Shown: piece by piece, positions 33,642-42,332 of the stretch
Position numbering within the stretch: position 1 is the first letter of the stretch
Layout of the letters: each line of letters starts with the position of its first letter
Assembly (NCBI RefSeq): GCF_018131075.1
Contig: NZ_JAFCLS010000020.1
Coordinates: 1-64,000 of the forward strand
Source: Bradyrhizobium sp. JYMT SZCCT0428
Lineage (GTDB): Bacteria; Pseudomonadota; Alphaproteobacteria; Rhizobiales; Xanthobacteraceae
DNA length: 64,000 bases
Direction of reading: 5' to 3'
The notes under the pieces: model-generated
Seen by the model: only the letters and a program-made list of their open reading frames with translations
The model's database searches: none
What the model was told of the DNA's origin: nothing
Position numbers and translations under genes: made by a program

Positions 33642-34217
33642 CTAAGTTCGACTTGCCGTCACCAGCGAACATTTCGCCTTGTTTGCGTTAACATTGACGA
33701 AGCCGACCAGCACACCTGAATAGTGCTTCCGGCTCCTGGTGTTCACGGTGTCCGGGATCACCCGCCGTCGGTCGGTCAAATGGCTGCCGTCCCTGCGGGT
33801 AAAGGCACAGGCAATTTCGACATCCTTCACCGGATAATCATTGGCGTTGCGCAGCGTGAAGGTAACGAGTGCCTTCGAACCGAGGCCGCCCCTTCGCCAT
33901 GATTGCGAGGAAATCCTCAGACCCACGATCGGCAACTTCGATTCCGGCGCAATCGACAACGGCGCGGTCACCGCGGCGGGCGTCGCCATCTGGTCCGGAT
34001 TTGCCAGGGAAGCCGCGGCGGGAACCGCTCCATCTTCAACCAAGGATGCATTCTGCGCGTAAATGGTCTGGAAAGGTTCTGCTCCGGCATAGCCCTCGGC
34101 GTCGCCTGGTCCCGGAAGCATCATCCATATCGTGCATCCCGCGATTGCGATGGCCGGCAAAACAAGCAGTCGTGCTTGAGGGGCTCCGAGCGACCGTCCA
34201 GCGATCATCATGGCCAT
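33642..34217 (-). CDS. membrane-anchored hypothetical protein
   Basis: From about ATG 34217 the product is 191 residues. An N-terminal membrane helix (ARLLVLPAIAIAGCTIWMML) is followed by a flexible part and a beta-rich domain (GLGSKALVTFTLRNANDYPV, KDVEIACAFTRRDGSHLTDR) that resembles a FxLYD-like extracellular fold with a late cysteine (NKAKCSLVTA). The family is not certain. The start could also be 34211. Confidence 0.65.
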   Translation of the reverse strand: MAMMIAGRSLGAPQARLLVLPAIAIAGCTIWMMLPGPGDAEGYAGAEPFQTIYAQNASLVEDGAVPAAASLANPDQMATPAAVTAPLSIAPESKLPIVGLRISSQSWRRGGLGSKALVTFTLRNANDYPVKDVEIACAFTRRDGSHLTDRRRVIPDTVNTRSRKHYSGVLVGFVNVNANKAKCSLVTASRT

Positions 34218-34259
34218 GCCCTCACCCGGCGGCGATATCGGTCGCCGCACCCGCACATG

Positions 34260-34296
34260 AAAAAGGCCCCACGGGCGTTACACCGTACGGCCTTTC
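34260..34296. terminator. terminator-like hairpin
   Basis: Outer arms AAAGGCC and GGCCTTT enclose an inner ACGG/CCGT stem. T-rich tails are present on the minus side. It lies between a minus-strand gene start and a plus-strand gene, so the transcript it ends is unclear. Confidence 0.4.
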
Positions 34297-34480
34297 ACAC
34301 GACTGCCGCTGTACGGTTCCGCCGCTAGCTTATTAATCACCCACGGCCGGAATGGTTGCACGCAAGCTCGACAATTTTGCAGCGCCAGAGGCGCACGACA
34401 GGGGATGGAATTGCGGACGGCCGGCCGCTAGATTGGCGGCGCTGCAATACGTGCCGCGAAGACGCTTGGGGGAGACGAAT

Positions 34481-34864
34481 ATGCCGACAGTAACCTGGGA
34501 CCATGTCCACTTACGCAGCCCCGATCCGGAAGCGACCGCGGCCTGGCTTGCCGACATTCTGGGCGGCCAGATCGTCCGCGGCCCGGGCAGGATCGACGTC
34601 AAGCCCGGCGGCGCCAACGTGTTCATCGCCCCTGTTGCGGCCGGAGACGGCGTGAACACCCCGCCGGTGACGCCGTATCAAGGCCTCGATCATTTCGGGC
34701 TCACGGTAAAGGACATCGACGCCGTCGCCGCCGAGATCAAGGCCAAGGGCGTCGAGTTTACCAAACCACCGACCACGATCCGGCCCGGCGTACGCATCTG
34801 CTTCATCCGCGGACCGCAGGGCATTTCCATCGAGCTCCTGGAGCGCGACCAGAAATACGCGTGA
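34481..34864 (+). CDS. VOC family (glyoxalase-fold) protein
   Basis: From ATG 34481 (GGGGGAGA 6 bp upstream) the product is 127 residues with the two beta-alpha-beta-beta-beta units of the vicinal-oxygen-chelate fold: TWDHVHLRSPDPEATAAWLA and GLDHFGLTVKDIDAVAAEIK, ending GPQGISIELLERDQKYA. His in DHVHL, His in DHFGL and Glu in IELLE are likely metal ligands. Lyase, dioxygenase or isomerase activity cannot be told apart. The frame upstream of the ATG is not used because it lacks similarity. Confidence 0.8.
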   Translation: MPTVTWDHVHLRSPDPEATAAWLADILGGQIVRGPGRIDVKPGGANVFIAPVAAGDGVNTPPVTPYQGLDHFGLTVKDIDAVAAEIKAKGVEFTKPPTTIRPGVRICFIRGPQGISIELLERDQKYA

Positions 34865-34873
34865 TCCACCGCG

Positions 34874-35317
34874 CTACGTCATTGGTCCCGGCATGAAGCA
34901 GCGGATGGTCAATCCGGCGTAGCCCCGAATCGGCCAAACCATGGTTCGTCCGACGCGGTTGGGTTCCGTAATCACCGCGTCTTCGGGCACATCGAACCAT
35001 TCGCCCTCGATGCGCACGCGGTAACGGCCGTTGCTCGATTCCCAATCAACATCGCTGACTGCGCTTCCGTCGGCATCGGAGCAACACGGCCCCTTGCCGC
35101 TTCTCAGGGAGTCGAACCATTCCTTGAGCGGCGAATGGGCGTAACGGCCGTCCAGATCGCGCGTATGCCCGACCTGCGCAATCGCCCACAGCGCCACGAC
35201 ACCCAATCTCAGCAGTGTCGTTCGCCAGCCCCCATGGCGGTTGCCCGAAGTTCCGCGGTTGTCATTCTCGGTGTTAAGACGCGGCACATGGCCGCCGGAA
35301 TTGATCCAGTTGCTCAC
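34874..35317 (-). CDS. secreted/anchored hypothetical protein
   Basis: The 147-residue product starts at GTG 35317, has a polar N-terminal tail, a membrane or signal segment (LLRLGVVALWAIAQVGHT) and a conserved domain (DLDGRYAHSPLKEWFDSLRS, GKGPCCSDADGSAVSDVDWE, GEWFDVPEDAVITEPNRVGR, ending IRCFMPGPMT). I recall this SPLKEWFDxLxSGKGxCC pattern as a frequent periplasmic family in Bradyrhizobium. The paired cysteines and a late cysteine may form disulfides. Function unknown. Confidence 0.7.
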   Translation of the reverse strand: MSNWINSGGHVPRLNTENDNRGTSGNRHGGWRTTLLRLGVVALWAIAQVGHTRDLDGRYAHSPLKEWFDSLRSGKGPCCSDADGSAVSDVDWESSNGRYRVRIEGEWFDVPEDAVITEPNRVGRTMVWPIRGYAGLTIRCFMPGPMT

Positions 35318-35532
35318 CTGTCTGTTGCTCCAACACCCACCGGCCGGTGCGCAACAGGCGATGCATTTCGCGGGCCAACATGATTCGGAACCCGCCGCCA
35401 GTCATCCTCGTGTCATGGCGGTGTTGGGCTCGCGCGCGCATATTTACGGCCTGCCACGTTGACGCCGCGGGTTCCGCTTTGGCATAAAAGATAACCGGGC
35501 TCCGTGGGCGCGGAGGCCGGGATTGGGACGTC

Positions 35533-35880
35533 ATGAAGAACGGTCTGTATTCGATCCACGTCAGCCTGCTGGATGGGCGATCCGGCAAGGGCAGCGGTGT
35601 GATTCTGTTCCGGGATGGCCAGATCCTCGGCGGCGACGCCTATCTGTTTTACACCGGCAGCTACACCGTGAAGGGCGACACCTTCAAGGGCGAGGTGCTG
35701 GTGCAGCGTCACACGTCGAGCCCCGATGCCAATCCGCTGTTCGGCGGGCCGGCCCCCGTCGGCATCGGCGTATCCGGCACCTTCACCGATACGCGGGGAA
35801 CCATGAACGGGACGGCGCTGGTCGGCAAAGCCAGCCAGATTTTCGGCGCCACGCTGCGCAAGCTGGCCGATACCAACTAG
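35533..35880 (+). CDS. GrlR family regulatory protein
   Basis: The 115-residue protein (MKNGLYSIHVSLLDGRSGKG, GGDAYLFYTGSYTVKGDTFK, GIGVSGTFTDTRGTMNGTAL) matches the GrlR-type beta-barrel family. In enteropathogenic E. coli GrlR binds and inhibits the activator GrlA; the rhizobial relatives have no GrlA and their partners are unknown. It is monocistronic here, with GGAGG further upstream. Confidence 0.75.
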   Translation: MKNGLYSIHVSLLDGRSGKGSGVILFRDGQILGGDAYLFYTGSYTVKGDTFKGEVLVQRHTSSPDANPLFGGPAPVGIGVSGTFTDTRGTMNGTALVGKASQIFGATLRKLADTN

Positions 35881-35906
35881 GCTAGCCGCCGCTCATCGGT
35901 AGAATA

Positions 35907-36251
35907 TCACACCTTCCTGCGCGGTGCGGCTGTTGCAGCATCGCCGGTGTTGGGCGTGCCGGTGGGCTCGATCAACAGTAGATGAACCTCTTCCCTCGCA
36001 ACGGGCCGATGCTCGACGCCCTTGGGCACCACATACATCTGCCCCGACCCGAGCGTGATCGTTCGATCGCGCAGCTGAATATCCAGCACGCCCTTCAGCA
36101 CGAGAAAGAAATCATCCGTGTCATCATGCTTGTGCCAGACGAATTCACCTTTCACTTTCACAACCATGACGTCGCAATTGTTGAACTGCGTAACCGTGCG
36201 TGGCGACCAGTGCTCGGAATGTGGACAGCTTCTCCGACAAATCAATTCCAT
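35907..36251 (-). CDS. cupin domain protein, altered N-terminus
   Basis: The 114-residue protein has a single cupin barrel: HKHDDTDDFFLVLKG with metal-ligand histidines and acidic residue, GSGQMYVVPKGVEHRPVA with the second motif histidine. The current start is ATG 36251 (MELICRRSCPHSEHW). In the frame next to it, from an ATG 7 bases further upstream, the sequence MSNGIDLSEKLSTF looks like the original N-terminus, so a two-base loss near 36215 seems to have forced the present start. The barrel is intact. Confidence 0.75.
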   Translation of the reverse strand: MELICRRSCPHSEHWSPRTVTQFNNCDVMVVKVKGEFVWHKHDDTDDFFLVLKGVLDIQLRDRTITLGSGQMYVVPKGVEHRPVAREEVHLLLIEPTGTPNTGDAATAAPRRKV

Positions 36252-36274
36252 TGCTCATCGATGGTACCTGATTG

Positions 36275-38956
36275 CTATTCAGCCGCCATTTCGAGCGGCG
36301 CGATGCGCGGCAGGATCATTTGGATCCGCGTGCCGCCTCCCGGCTCCGAATCAAGATCGAGCCGCCCGCCTAACCGGTTGGTCACGATGCTGTAGACGAT
36401 GTGCAGGCCAAGCCCGGTGCCGCCCTGGTCGCGCCGTGTCGTGAAGAACGGGTCGAACGCGCGGCGGCGAACGTCGAGGGTCATGCCGCATCCATTGTCG
36501 GAAAACAGAACCTCGACATTGTCCTTGCCGGACTCGCGCACCCGGATATCGACCGTGCCGGGCTTGCCGTCAGGGAACGCGTGCGCCACCGAATTGAGAA
36601 ACAGATTGGTCAGCACCTGTCCGTAAGGCCCGGGATAGCTGTTCATCGTCAGGTTGGGCTGGCAATCGACGTTGAGCGTCAGATTGTGTTTGCGAAGGCC
36701 CGGCCGCAAGCTCATCACCACCTGCTCGGTGAGATCGCCAAGGTCGAAGCTGCGCTGGTCGGAATAGTTGCGGTCGGCGGCGACCTGCTTGAACGACTGG
36801 ATCAGTTCGGCGGCGCGATTCAGATTGGCGACGAGCTGCGATGACGCGTCGCGACTGGTTTCGAGAAAATCAGTCAAACTGGAACGCCGCAGCTCGCCAC
36901 GCGCCACCTCGGCGGTGAAATTCGCCGCCTTGCGCTCCAGCGCGGAGGCGACCGTGAGACTGATGCCAACGGGATTGTTGACCTCGTGCGCGACGCCCGC
37001 CACCAGCCGTCCGAGGGCTGCGAGTTTTTCGGCTTCGATCAGCGAATTCTGCGTTTCCCGCAAATTTCGCAGTGCGCCTTCCGCCGCGTCCTTGGCCTTG
37101 CGCATTTCGAATTCGACGCGCTTGCGCTCGCCGATGTCGAGCGCGACCGTGACGATGTTCTCGATCTCGCCCGACGCGTCCAGCAGCGGCAGCTTGTTGA
37201 CCAGCCATTGCCGCATATTGCCGGTGGAATCCTTGTACTCTTCCTCATAGAACCCGAGTTCGCTGCCGCCGGCCAGCACCCTCTTGTCCGGCTCATCGGT
37301 CTTCGCCGCGCCATAGCGCGACATCAGGTCGGCCGTGGTGCGACCGATGGCTTCCCCAGGCTCGATGCCAAAAATACCCGCCATGTAGCGGTTCATCAGG
37401 AGATAGCGGAGCTGCTTGTCCTTGACGTTGATCACCGCGGGCACGGTATCGATCACCTGCTGCAGCAAGCGGCGGCCTTCGGCGATCGCGTCCTCGGCCC
37501 GTTTTTGGTCGGTGATGTCGCGGACCGTTCCCTCGTAACGGATCAGTTCGCCATCCTCGTTGCGCACGGCGCTGGCGCTGTCCGAGAGCCAGAGCACCGT
37601 CCCGTCGCGGGCGCGGACCTGGTACTCGTACTCGCGTACCATGCCGTCGCGTTCCATCAGCCGCTCATATTCCACCCGCGCCTGCGGATCGACATAGACG
37701 GATTCGGAGACGTCGCCGAGGCCGTTGATCAGGTCCTGCGGCGTGGCGTAACCCATCATCCGCGCCAGCGCCGGGTTGGCGTTGAGCAGCGCGCCTCCGG
37801 GCGTGGTGACGTAGATTCCGTCGACCGACGCCTCGAACAATTTTCGATAGCTTTCCTCGGCGAGACGCTGTTCGGCCAGCGCACGTACCGCCGCCTCGCG
37901 CGCGGCGTCGGCATCGACCAGCGTCTGGCGAAACACTTCGGCGGCTCGCGCGATATCGCCGATTTCGTTGTCGACATCGGTCTGCGGGATCGAGGTGTTC
38001 TTTTCGCCGCCGGCCACCTTGCGGATCGAGGTTGCGATCGTCGCCAGCGGACGCACGGTGCGCCTGACCACCAGCAGCGAGGCGAACAGCCCGATCAGCA
38101 CACCGGCGGTGCCGAGCACGATGCTCTGCCATTTTGCTTCCGTCAGCGTCCGAGCGAAATCGCGGGACAACACATGGCCGCGACGCGCGCTGACCTCGCG
38201 CAACAATTCGGTGACGCGCTGGATCAGGCGGCCCTCCGAGCCCAGGACCTCCTTGTCGATGTCGGATATCTGCCGTTCGCGGGTCGAAATGTTGATAATC
38301 GCGAGGGCATAATCATCGACGGCCGCGCGAAGCTTCGGCTCCGCCATGGTCATCGAGCGCATGCTTTGCGCCGCCAGTTCGGCGGCGGACGGATTCCGCG
38401 CCAGCAAAGCCGAGGCAATCTGGCTTTGGGTCTGAAACAGCGCCGACGCGATCAGAGGATCGGGGGTGTCGGCGATCGCGGCATCGAATTTCTCGCGCAG
38501 CGGCGGTAGCCCGACGATCAGCTCGGCGCGGCGGTTGATCAGGGCGGAAATACGTTCGATGCCGCTGCGGTAGGTCGACAGGCGCTCGGTGACGCCGTCG
38601 ATCATGTCCTGCTGTTCGGGAGCAAGCTCCAGCCGGGTTTTCTTCAGGACCTCGCTGAGCGAGGTCGCCGCCTCGCCGACCTGGACCGATTGGGTGCCGG
38701 GGTCGGTGACGAAATCCCGTGCCGCCAGACGCAGCTCGTTCATGCGCCGGTCGATATCCTCGGCGAGGTCGCCGACGCTTTGCAGCCGCTGCAACTCGCC
38801 GAAGGTCGCATCGATGTGGCGGATGGCGATGACGCTGGCGGTGGAGGTGATGATGATCACCGCCAGCACCAGCATGAAACTGCCGAATGTCAGCTGGCCG
38901 ATCGACAACGAAAACGATCGCGTCATTGGCGAATTCGGCGGCAATTCAGAGGTCAT
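36275..38956 (-). CDS. PAS-domain sensor histidine kinase
   Basis: The 893-residue protein has membrane segments near residues 18-45 and 282-305 that enclose a helical periplasmic sensor region, a HAMP domain (about 305-355), two PAS domains (about 370-490 and 495-620, each followed by an ending such as YEGTVRDITDQKRAED), a coiled linker, the HisKA domain with His657 in AGVAHEVNNPVGISLTVASA, and a HATPase (LTNLFLNSVAHAF, FSDNGCGM, GGTGLGLHIVYSIV). It should phosphorylate a response regulator not encoded nearby. The signal is unknown. Confidence 0.9.
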   Translation of the reverse strand: MTSELPPNSPMTRSFSLSIGQLTFGSFMLVLAVIIITSTASVIAIRHIDATFGELQRLQSVGDLAEDIDRRMNELRLAARDFVTDPGTQSVQVGEAATSLSEVLKKTRLELAPEQQDMIDGVTERLSTYRSGIERISALINRRAELIVGLPPLREKFDAAIADTPDPLIASALFQTQSQIASALLARNPSAAELAAQSMRSMTMAEPKLRAAVDDYALAIINISTRERQISDIDKEVLGSEGRLIQRVTELLREVSARRGHVLSRDFARTLTEAKWQSIVLGTAGVLIGLFASLLVVRRTVRPLATIATSIRKVAGGEKNTSIPQTDVDNEIGDIARAAEVFRQTLVDADAAREAAVRALAEQRLAEESYRKLFEASVDGIYVTTPGGALLNANPALARMMGYATPQDLINGLGDVSESVYVDPQARVEYERLMERDGMVREYEYQVRARDGTVLWLSDSASAVRNEDGELIRYEGTVRDITDQKRAEDAIAEGRRLLQQVIDTVPAVINVKDKQLRYLLMNRYMAGIFGIEPGEAIGRTTADLMSRYGAAKTDEPDKRVLAGGSELGFYEEEYKDSTGNMRQWLVNKLPLLDASGEIENIVTVALDIGERKRVEFEMRKAKDAAEGALRNLRETQNSLIEAEKLAALGRLVAGVAHEVNNPVGISLTVASALERKAANFTAEVARGELRRSSLTDFLETSRDASSQLVANLNRAAELIQSFKQVAADRNYSDQRSFDLGDLTEQVVMSLRPGLRKHNLTLNVDCQPNLTMNSYPGPYGQVLTNLFLNSVAHAFPDGKPGTVDIRVRESGKDNVEVLFSDNGCGMTLDVRRRAFDPFFTTRRDQGGTGLGLHIVYSIVTNRLGGRLDLDSEPGGGTRIQMILPRIAPLEMAAE

Positions 38957-39247
38957 GTTATCGAGGCCGGGCTCCTATCGGCCGCAATATACGACGTTAT
39001 TCGGGTCGGGGGGAACATGCTGAAATAGCTCGCGAAGCCGGCCAGACCGGCCGGGCGGGGCGCCGGTCCAACCCCCTGGGTCACGCTGGCGTCACACTGC
39101 CGGTCGGGGCTGCCCCAATCCGGGATTTCGGCCGCGGCGGGGGCTTCGCCGTGCGGCGAAATGGCCATATCTGGCCTCCGGCCCCAGTCGGCGTGATGCC
39201 GGCCACTTTGGCCCGCACCGCGACATCGGACCTGATCGCGCCTCACC

Positions 39248-40018
39248 CTAGCCCTCCACAGGCCGCAAGGCTTTCAGCAGGTCGGACGGCATCATGCCGA
39301 ACATGTCGCGGAATGCGCTGCTGAAATGCGCCGAACTGGCGAAGCCCGCGGCGTGGGCGGCTTCCGTCAATGACGATCCTTCGCCGCAGGCGCGCACCGC
39401 CGCCCCCATCCGGTTCCAGATCCGGTAGCGCCGTAACGGCACGCCGGTCTCCGCCTTGAACAGATGCAGGAATCGCGACGCCGATAGCCCCGCCTGCTCT
39501 GCCAATTCTGTGAGCCGGTGTGCCCGGTGCGGCTCGTCCCGCATCAGCCGCACTGCCGCCGATACCCGCGCACTGGCTTTTGTACCCGTGCCCACGCCCA
39601 GCAATTCGCCGAGCGACGCGCGTCCGTCCAGTGGCGCGATGCGGCCCTCCGCAAGGCCGGTCATGATCTCGATCGCAGCCGCCTCCTCGCGCAGATCGAA
39701 CGCGGCACGCGCGGTCATTTCCGTCATTCGCGCCAGCAATGCCTTGAGGTCGCGCCCCAGCGGATCGACATAGAGGAACGCCATGCGCCCGCGCGCGATC
39801 CGCAGATGATGGAGGCTGTTCGGCAATATCAACACGCTACGGGTGGAACGATAGTCGGTCGCGGGGTCAGCTGGATCGTCGGCCACTTCCAGCGCCGCAT
39901 CGAGGCCGATGGCAAGCACGCCAGTCGCATTGCGGTGCGGCGTCAGTCCGAAGGCCGGGCCGAGATAGAGCACGCGCGCGCCCCACCCCAACAATTTCGC
40001 CCCACCGATTGCGCGCAT
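39248..40018 (-). CDS. AraC family transcriptional regulator
   Basis: The 256-residue protein has an N-terminal cupin-like sensing part (about residues 1-140) and a C-terminal AraC double helix-turn-helix: HRLTELAEQAGLSASRFLHL then SSLTEAAHAAGFASSAHFSS with FRDMFGMMPSDLL. It likely responds to a small molecule. The SnoaL-like gene at 40088 is divergent and 70 bp away and is a candidate target. Confidence 0.85.
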   Translation of the reverse strand: MRAIGGAKLLGWGARVLYLGPAFGLTPHRNATGVLAIGLDAALEVADDPADPATDYRSTRSVLILPNSLHHLRIARGRMAFLYVDPLGRDLKALLARMTEMTARAAFDLREEAAAIEIMTGLAEGRIAPLDGRASLGELLGVGTGTKASARVSAAVRLMRDEPHRAHRLTELAEQAGLSASRFLHLFKAETGVPLRRYRIWNRMGAAVRACGEGSSLTEAAHAAGFASSAHFSSAFRDMFGMMPSDLLKALRPVEG

Positions 40019-40087
40019 AGCCAGTTTCTGAAAGCCCGGATGGTTCAGGCGAATTTAGGGTGCCGGACCGCAACAGGACCCAGCACG

Positions 40088-40510
40088 ATGACAGATAAGC
40101 CTGATGAGACCGACAGCCAAGCCGCGATTGAGCGCAACCGAGAGGCCGTGACGCGCTACGCGCGCGCCTGGCTTGCCGGCGACCGCGCCGCGCTCGCGGC
40201 TTGCTACCATGACGATTTCACGCTGCACTATTTCGGCGGCAACCCGCTCGCCGGCGACCACAGGGGCAAGATGGCGGCGCTTTCGATACTGGCCGAGGTG
40301 ACCCGCCGCACCAACCGGAAACTGCTCGGCATCCTCGACATCATGGCCGGCCCCGAGCGATGCGCGCTGCTGGTGCGTGAGCGCTTCGAGCGCGAGGGCA
40401 AGGCTAAGGAATTCGAGCGGCTGCTGGTCTATGCCGTGCGGGACGACCTGCTGTGGGAATGCTGGGTCTGGGACCAGGATCAGGCGGCGGTCGACGCCTA
40501 TCTCGCGTAA
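40088..40510 (+). CDS. SnoaL-like/NTF2-fold protein
   Basis: The 140-residue protein (IERNREAVTRYARAWLAGDR, CYHDDFTLHYFGGNPLAGDH, ERLLVYAVRDDLLWECWVWD) fits the nuclear-transport-factor-2 fold of SnoaL-like proteins, with HDDFTLHYFG and the WECWVWDQD strand lining the cavity. It may be an isomerase, hydratase or binding protein. The start is read from ATG 40088. It is divergent from the AraC regulator and stops 1 bp from the convergent DMT exporter gene. Confidence 0.75.
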   Translation: MTDKPDETDSQAAIERNREAVTRYARAWLAGDRAALAACYHDDFTLHYFGGNPLAGDHRGKMAALSILAEVTRRTNRKLLGILDIMAGPERCALLVRERFEREGKAKEFERLLVYAVRDDLLWECWVWDQDQAAVDAYLA

Positions 40511-40511
40511 G

Positions 40512-41429
40512 CTACGCCGGCACCGGTTTCGCCCTCCGCGCCGGTATCGTCATCGCGGCGACGCCGACAACCACGCAAGCTAACCCGATCCATACCGTCG
40601 AGCTCAATTGCTCGCCGAGGAAGGTCACGCCGAACGCCACACCAATCGGCACACGCAGATAGGCCTGCGCGGTGGCGCCGACTGACTCGAGCGTCTGGAT
40701 CAGGCGGAAATAGATGACGAACGCGAGCGCGGTCGAGAATACGGCGATGGCGAGCAGCGCCAGCAGCGAATTCATCGACGGCGTCAGCGTCCAGGGACGG
40801 TCGACAACGAGACTGAGCGGAATCAGGATCGCGGCGCCTGACAGCAGCGATCCCGCCGCCGGCGCCATCGGATCGAGCCCCCCAAAATTGCGGCCGAAGA
40901 TCGCCGCGCCGGCGTAGCAGACCGCGGCAAGGACACAGGCGATCTGTGCGATCAGTTGCTCACCAAGGCCGCCCAGCGCCTGCACGCCGACGATCAGGCA
41001 GATGCCGGCCATGCCGGCGATGACGCCGATCAGCTTTCGTGAGGTTACCGCTTCGTGACGGGTGATCGCGAATGTCAGGAAAAACGTGAATATCGGCGCG
41101 GTCGAATTGAGGATGGTGGCGACGCCGGCGTCCAGCGCCTGTGCACCCCAGGCGACCATGACCCACGGGATGACACTGTTCAGGCAGGCCTGGAACAGGA
41201 AGCGGCGCCAGTTCGCAGCATCCGTCGGCATTCTCACGCCGCGGCCGTGCATGACGGCCACCAGCAGCAGCCCCGCAATCAGCGTACGGCCCGCGATCAG
41301 GGTGACCGGCGGGATCGTCTCCACGGCGACTTTCAGGAACGTGTACGACGCGCCCCATAGCGTCGCGAGCAGGAGCAGCAGCCCCAGTTCGCTCACGATA
41401 CTCCGGTGCTGCGGTTGGCTTTCGCCCAT
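40512..41429 (-). CDS. DMT superfamily (EamA) transporter
   Basis: The 305-residue protein has ten predicted membrane helices in two EamA repeats: LLATLWGASYTFLKVAVETI opens the first and AAVCYAGAAIFGRNFGGLD the second. EamA exporters move small metabolites out of the cell; the substrate cannot be read from sequence. It ends in RRAKPVPA. The gene is alone on its strand. Confidence 0.85.
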   Translation of the reverse strand: MGESQPQHRSIVSELGLLLLLATLWGASYTFLKVAVETIPPVTLIAGRTLIAGLLLVAVMHGRGVRMPTDAANWRRFLFQACLNSVIPWVMVAWGAQALDAGVATILNSTAPIFTFFLTFAITRHEAVTSRKLIGVIAGMAGICLIVGVQALGGLGEQLIAQIACVLAAVCYAGAAIFGRNFGGLDPMAPAAGSLLSGAAILIPLSLVVDRPWTLTPSMNSLLALLAIAVFSTALAFVIYFRLIQTLESVGATAQAYLRVPIGVAFGVTFLGEQLSSTVWIGLACVVVGVAAMTIPARRAKPVPA

Positions 41430-41524
41430 GTCGGTGATTCCGGTCCTGATTCATGCCAGGGCCGGACATTACAGACTGCAAACCCTATGATACTTCGTTC
41501 ATCACCGAAGTGTGCATGCGTGCC

Positions 41525-42328
41525 TCAGCCGACCGAGCCGACCTCGAACACGTCGCCGTCATAGCCGGCCTCGAGCGGAATCCGCAGCTGACGGCCGCCA
41601 TTGTTCCTGGTCATGATCGGCGTCACAGTGACGACGGACTTGCCTCTGGAATCCTCGAGCGCGGCCTTCACGCTTTCCTGCTTGCCTAGCTTGATCAGGT
41701 TGCGCGTGGTCGGGAACGGCAGCTTGAAGCGGCCGGTCTCACCACCTTCCAGCGCCTCGCGCGGCGACACCCAGATCGAGTCGGTGGATTCCTTGCCGTC
41801 ATGGGCTCCGACCTGTTCGGGCGGCGCGGCGGCGAGGAAGAACCAGGTGTCAAAACGCTTCGGCATGCCTTCCGGCGTGATCCAGTGCGCATAGGGCACG
41901 AGTTCATCGAGCGCCAGCACCATGCCGTTGTCGGTCAGAACTTCTCGGAAGCTGATCTTGCTGTCGCAGAGATCGGCGCGATGTGCGGTCTCGATCTCGC
42001 TCGCTCGTTTGGCGTCGACCAGCGTCTTCGATCCCTTGGGGCGCGCCAGCAGGATGCCGCTCTCCTCAAAGGTCTCGCGGATCGCCGCGATGCGGAAGCT
42101 GAGCGTGGCCTCGTCGAGCCCCTCGCCGCCGGAATAAAGTTCAGGCGCCGCGATGATCTCCTTGTCGCCCTTGTCGACGCTGCCGCCGGGAAACACCAGC
42201 GCGCCGGAATTGAAGTCGATCTCATAATGGCGAACCATCATGAAGACCTCGATTTCCTTCTTTGCCGAGGCGTCGCGCAGCAACAGGATGGTGGACGCAG
42301 GGCGCGGTGCTTTGGCGGGTTCGGTCAT
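41525..42328 (-). CDS. Nudix hydrolase (NUDT19-like)
   Basis: The 267-residue protein contains a Nudix motif interrupted by an extra stretch: GGSVDKGD, then about 30 residues, then IAAIRETFEESGILLARPKG. The long insertion within the Nudix box and the WITPEGMPKRFDTWFFLA segment are typical of the CoA-diphosphatase NUDT19-like group. CoA or acyl-CoA hydrolysis is a reasonable guess in view of the CoA-related genes upstream. It starts 4 bp after the DHDPS-like gene ends, so the two are co-transcribed. Confidence 0.8.
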   Translation of the reverse strand: MTEPAKAPRPASTILLLRDASAKKEIEVFMMVRHYEIDFNSGALVFPGGSVDKGDKEIIAAPELYSGGEGLDEATLSFRIAAIRETFEESGILLARPKGSKTLVDAKRASEIETAHRADLCDSKISFREVLTDNGMVLALDELVPYAHWITPEGMPKRFDTWFFLAAAPPEQVGAHDGKESTDSIWVSPREALEGGETGRFKLPFPTTRNLIKLGKQESVKAALEDSRGKSVVTVTPIMTRNNGGRQLRIPLEAGYDGDVFEVGSVG

Positions 42329-42332
42329 CGGA

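Noticed and set aside
36986..38509. 507-residue plus-strand open frame
   Set aside because: It is antisense to the PAS sensor kinase gene, whose domains and motifs are clear. Its translation is Arg/Gly/Asp-rich without any domain.
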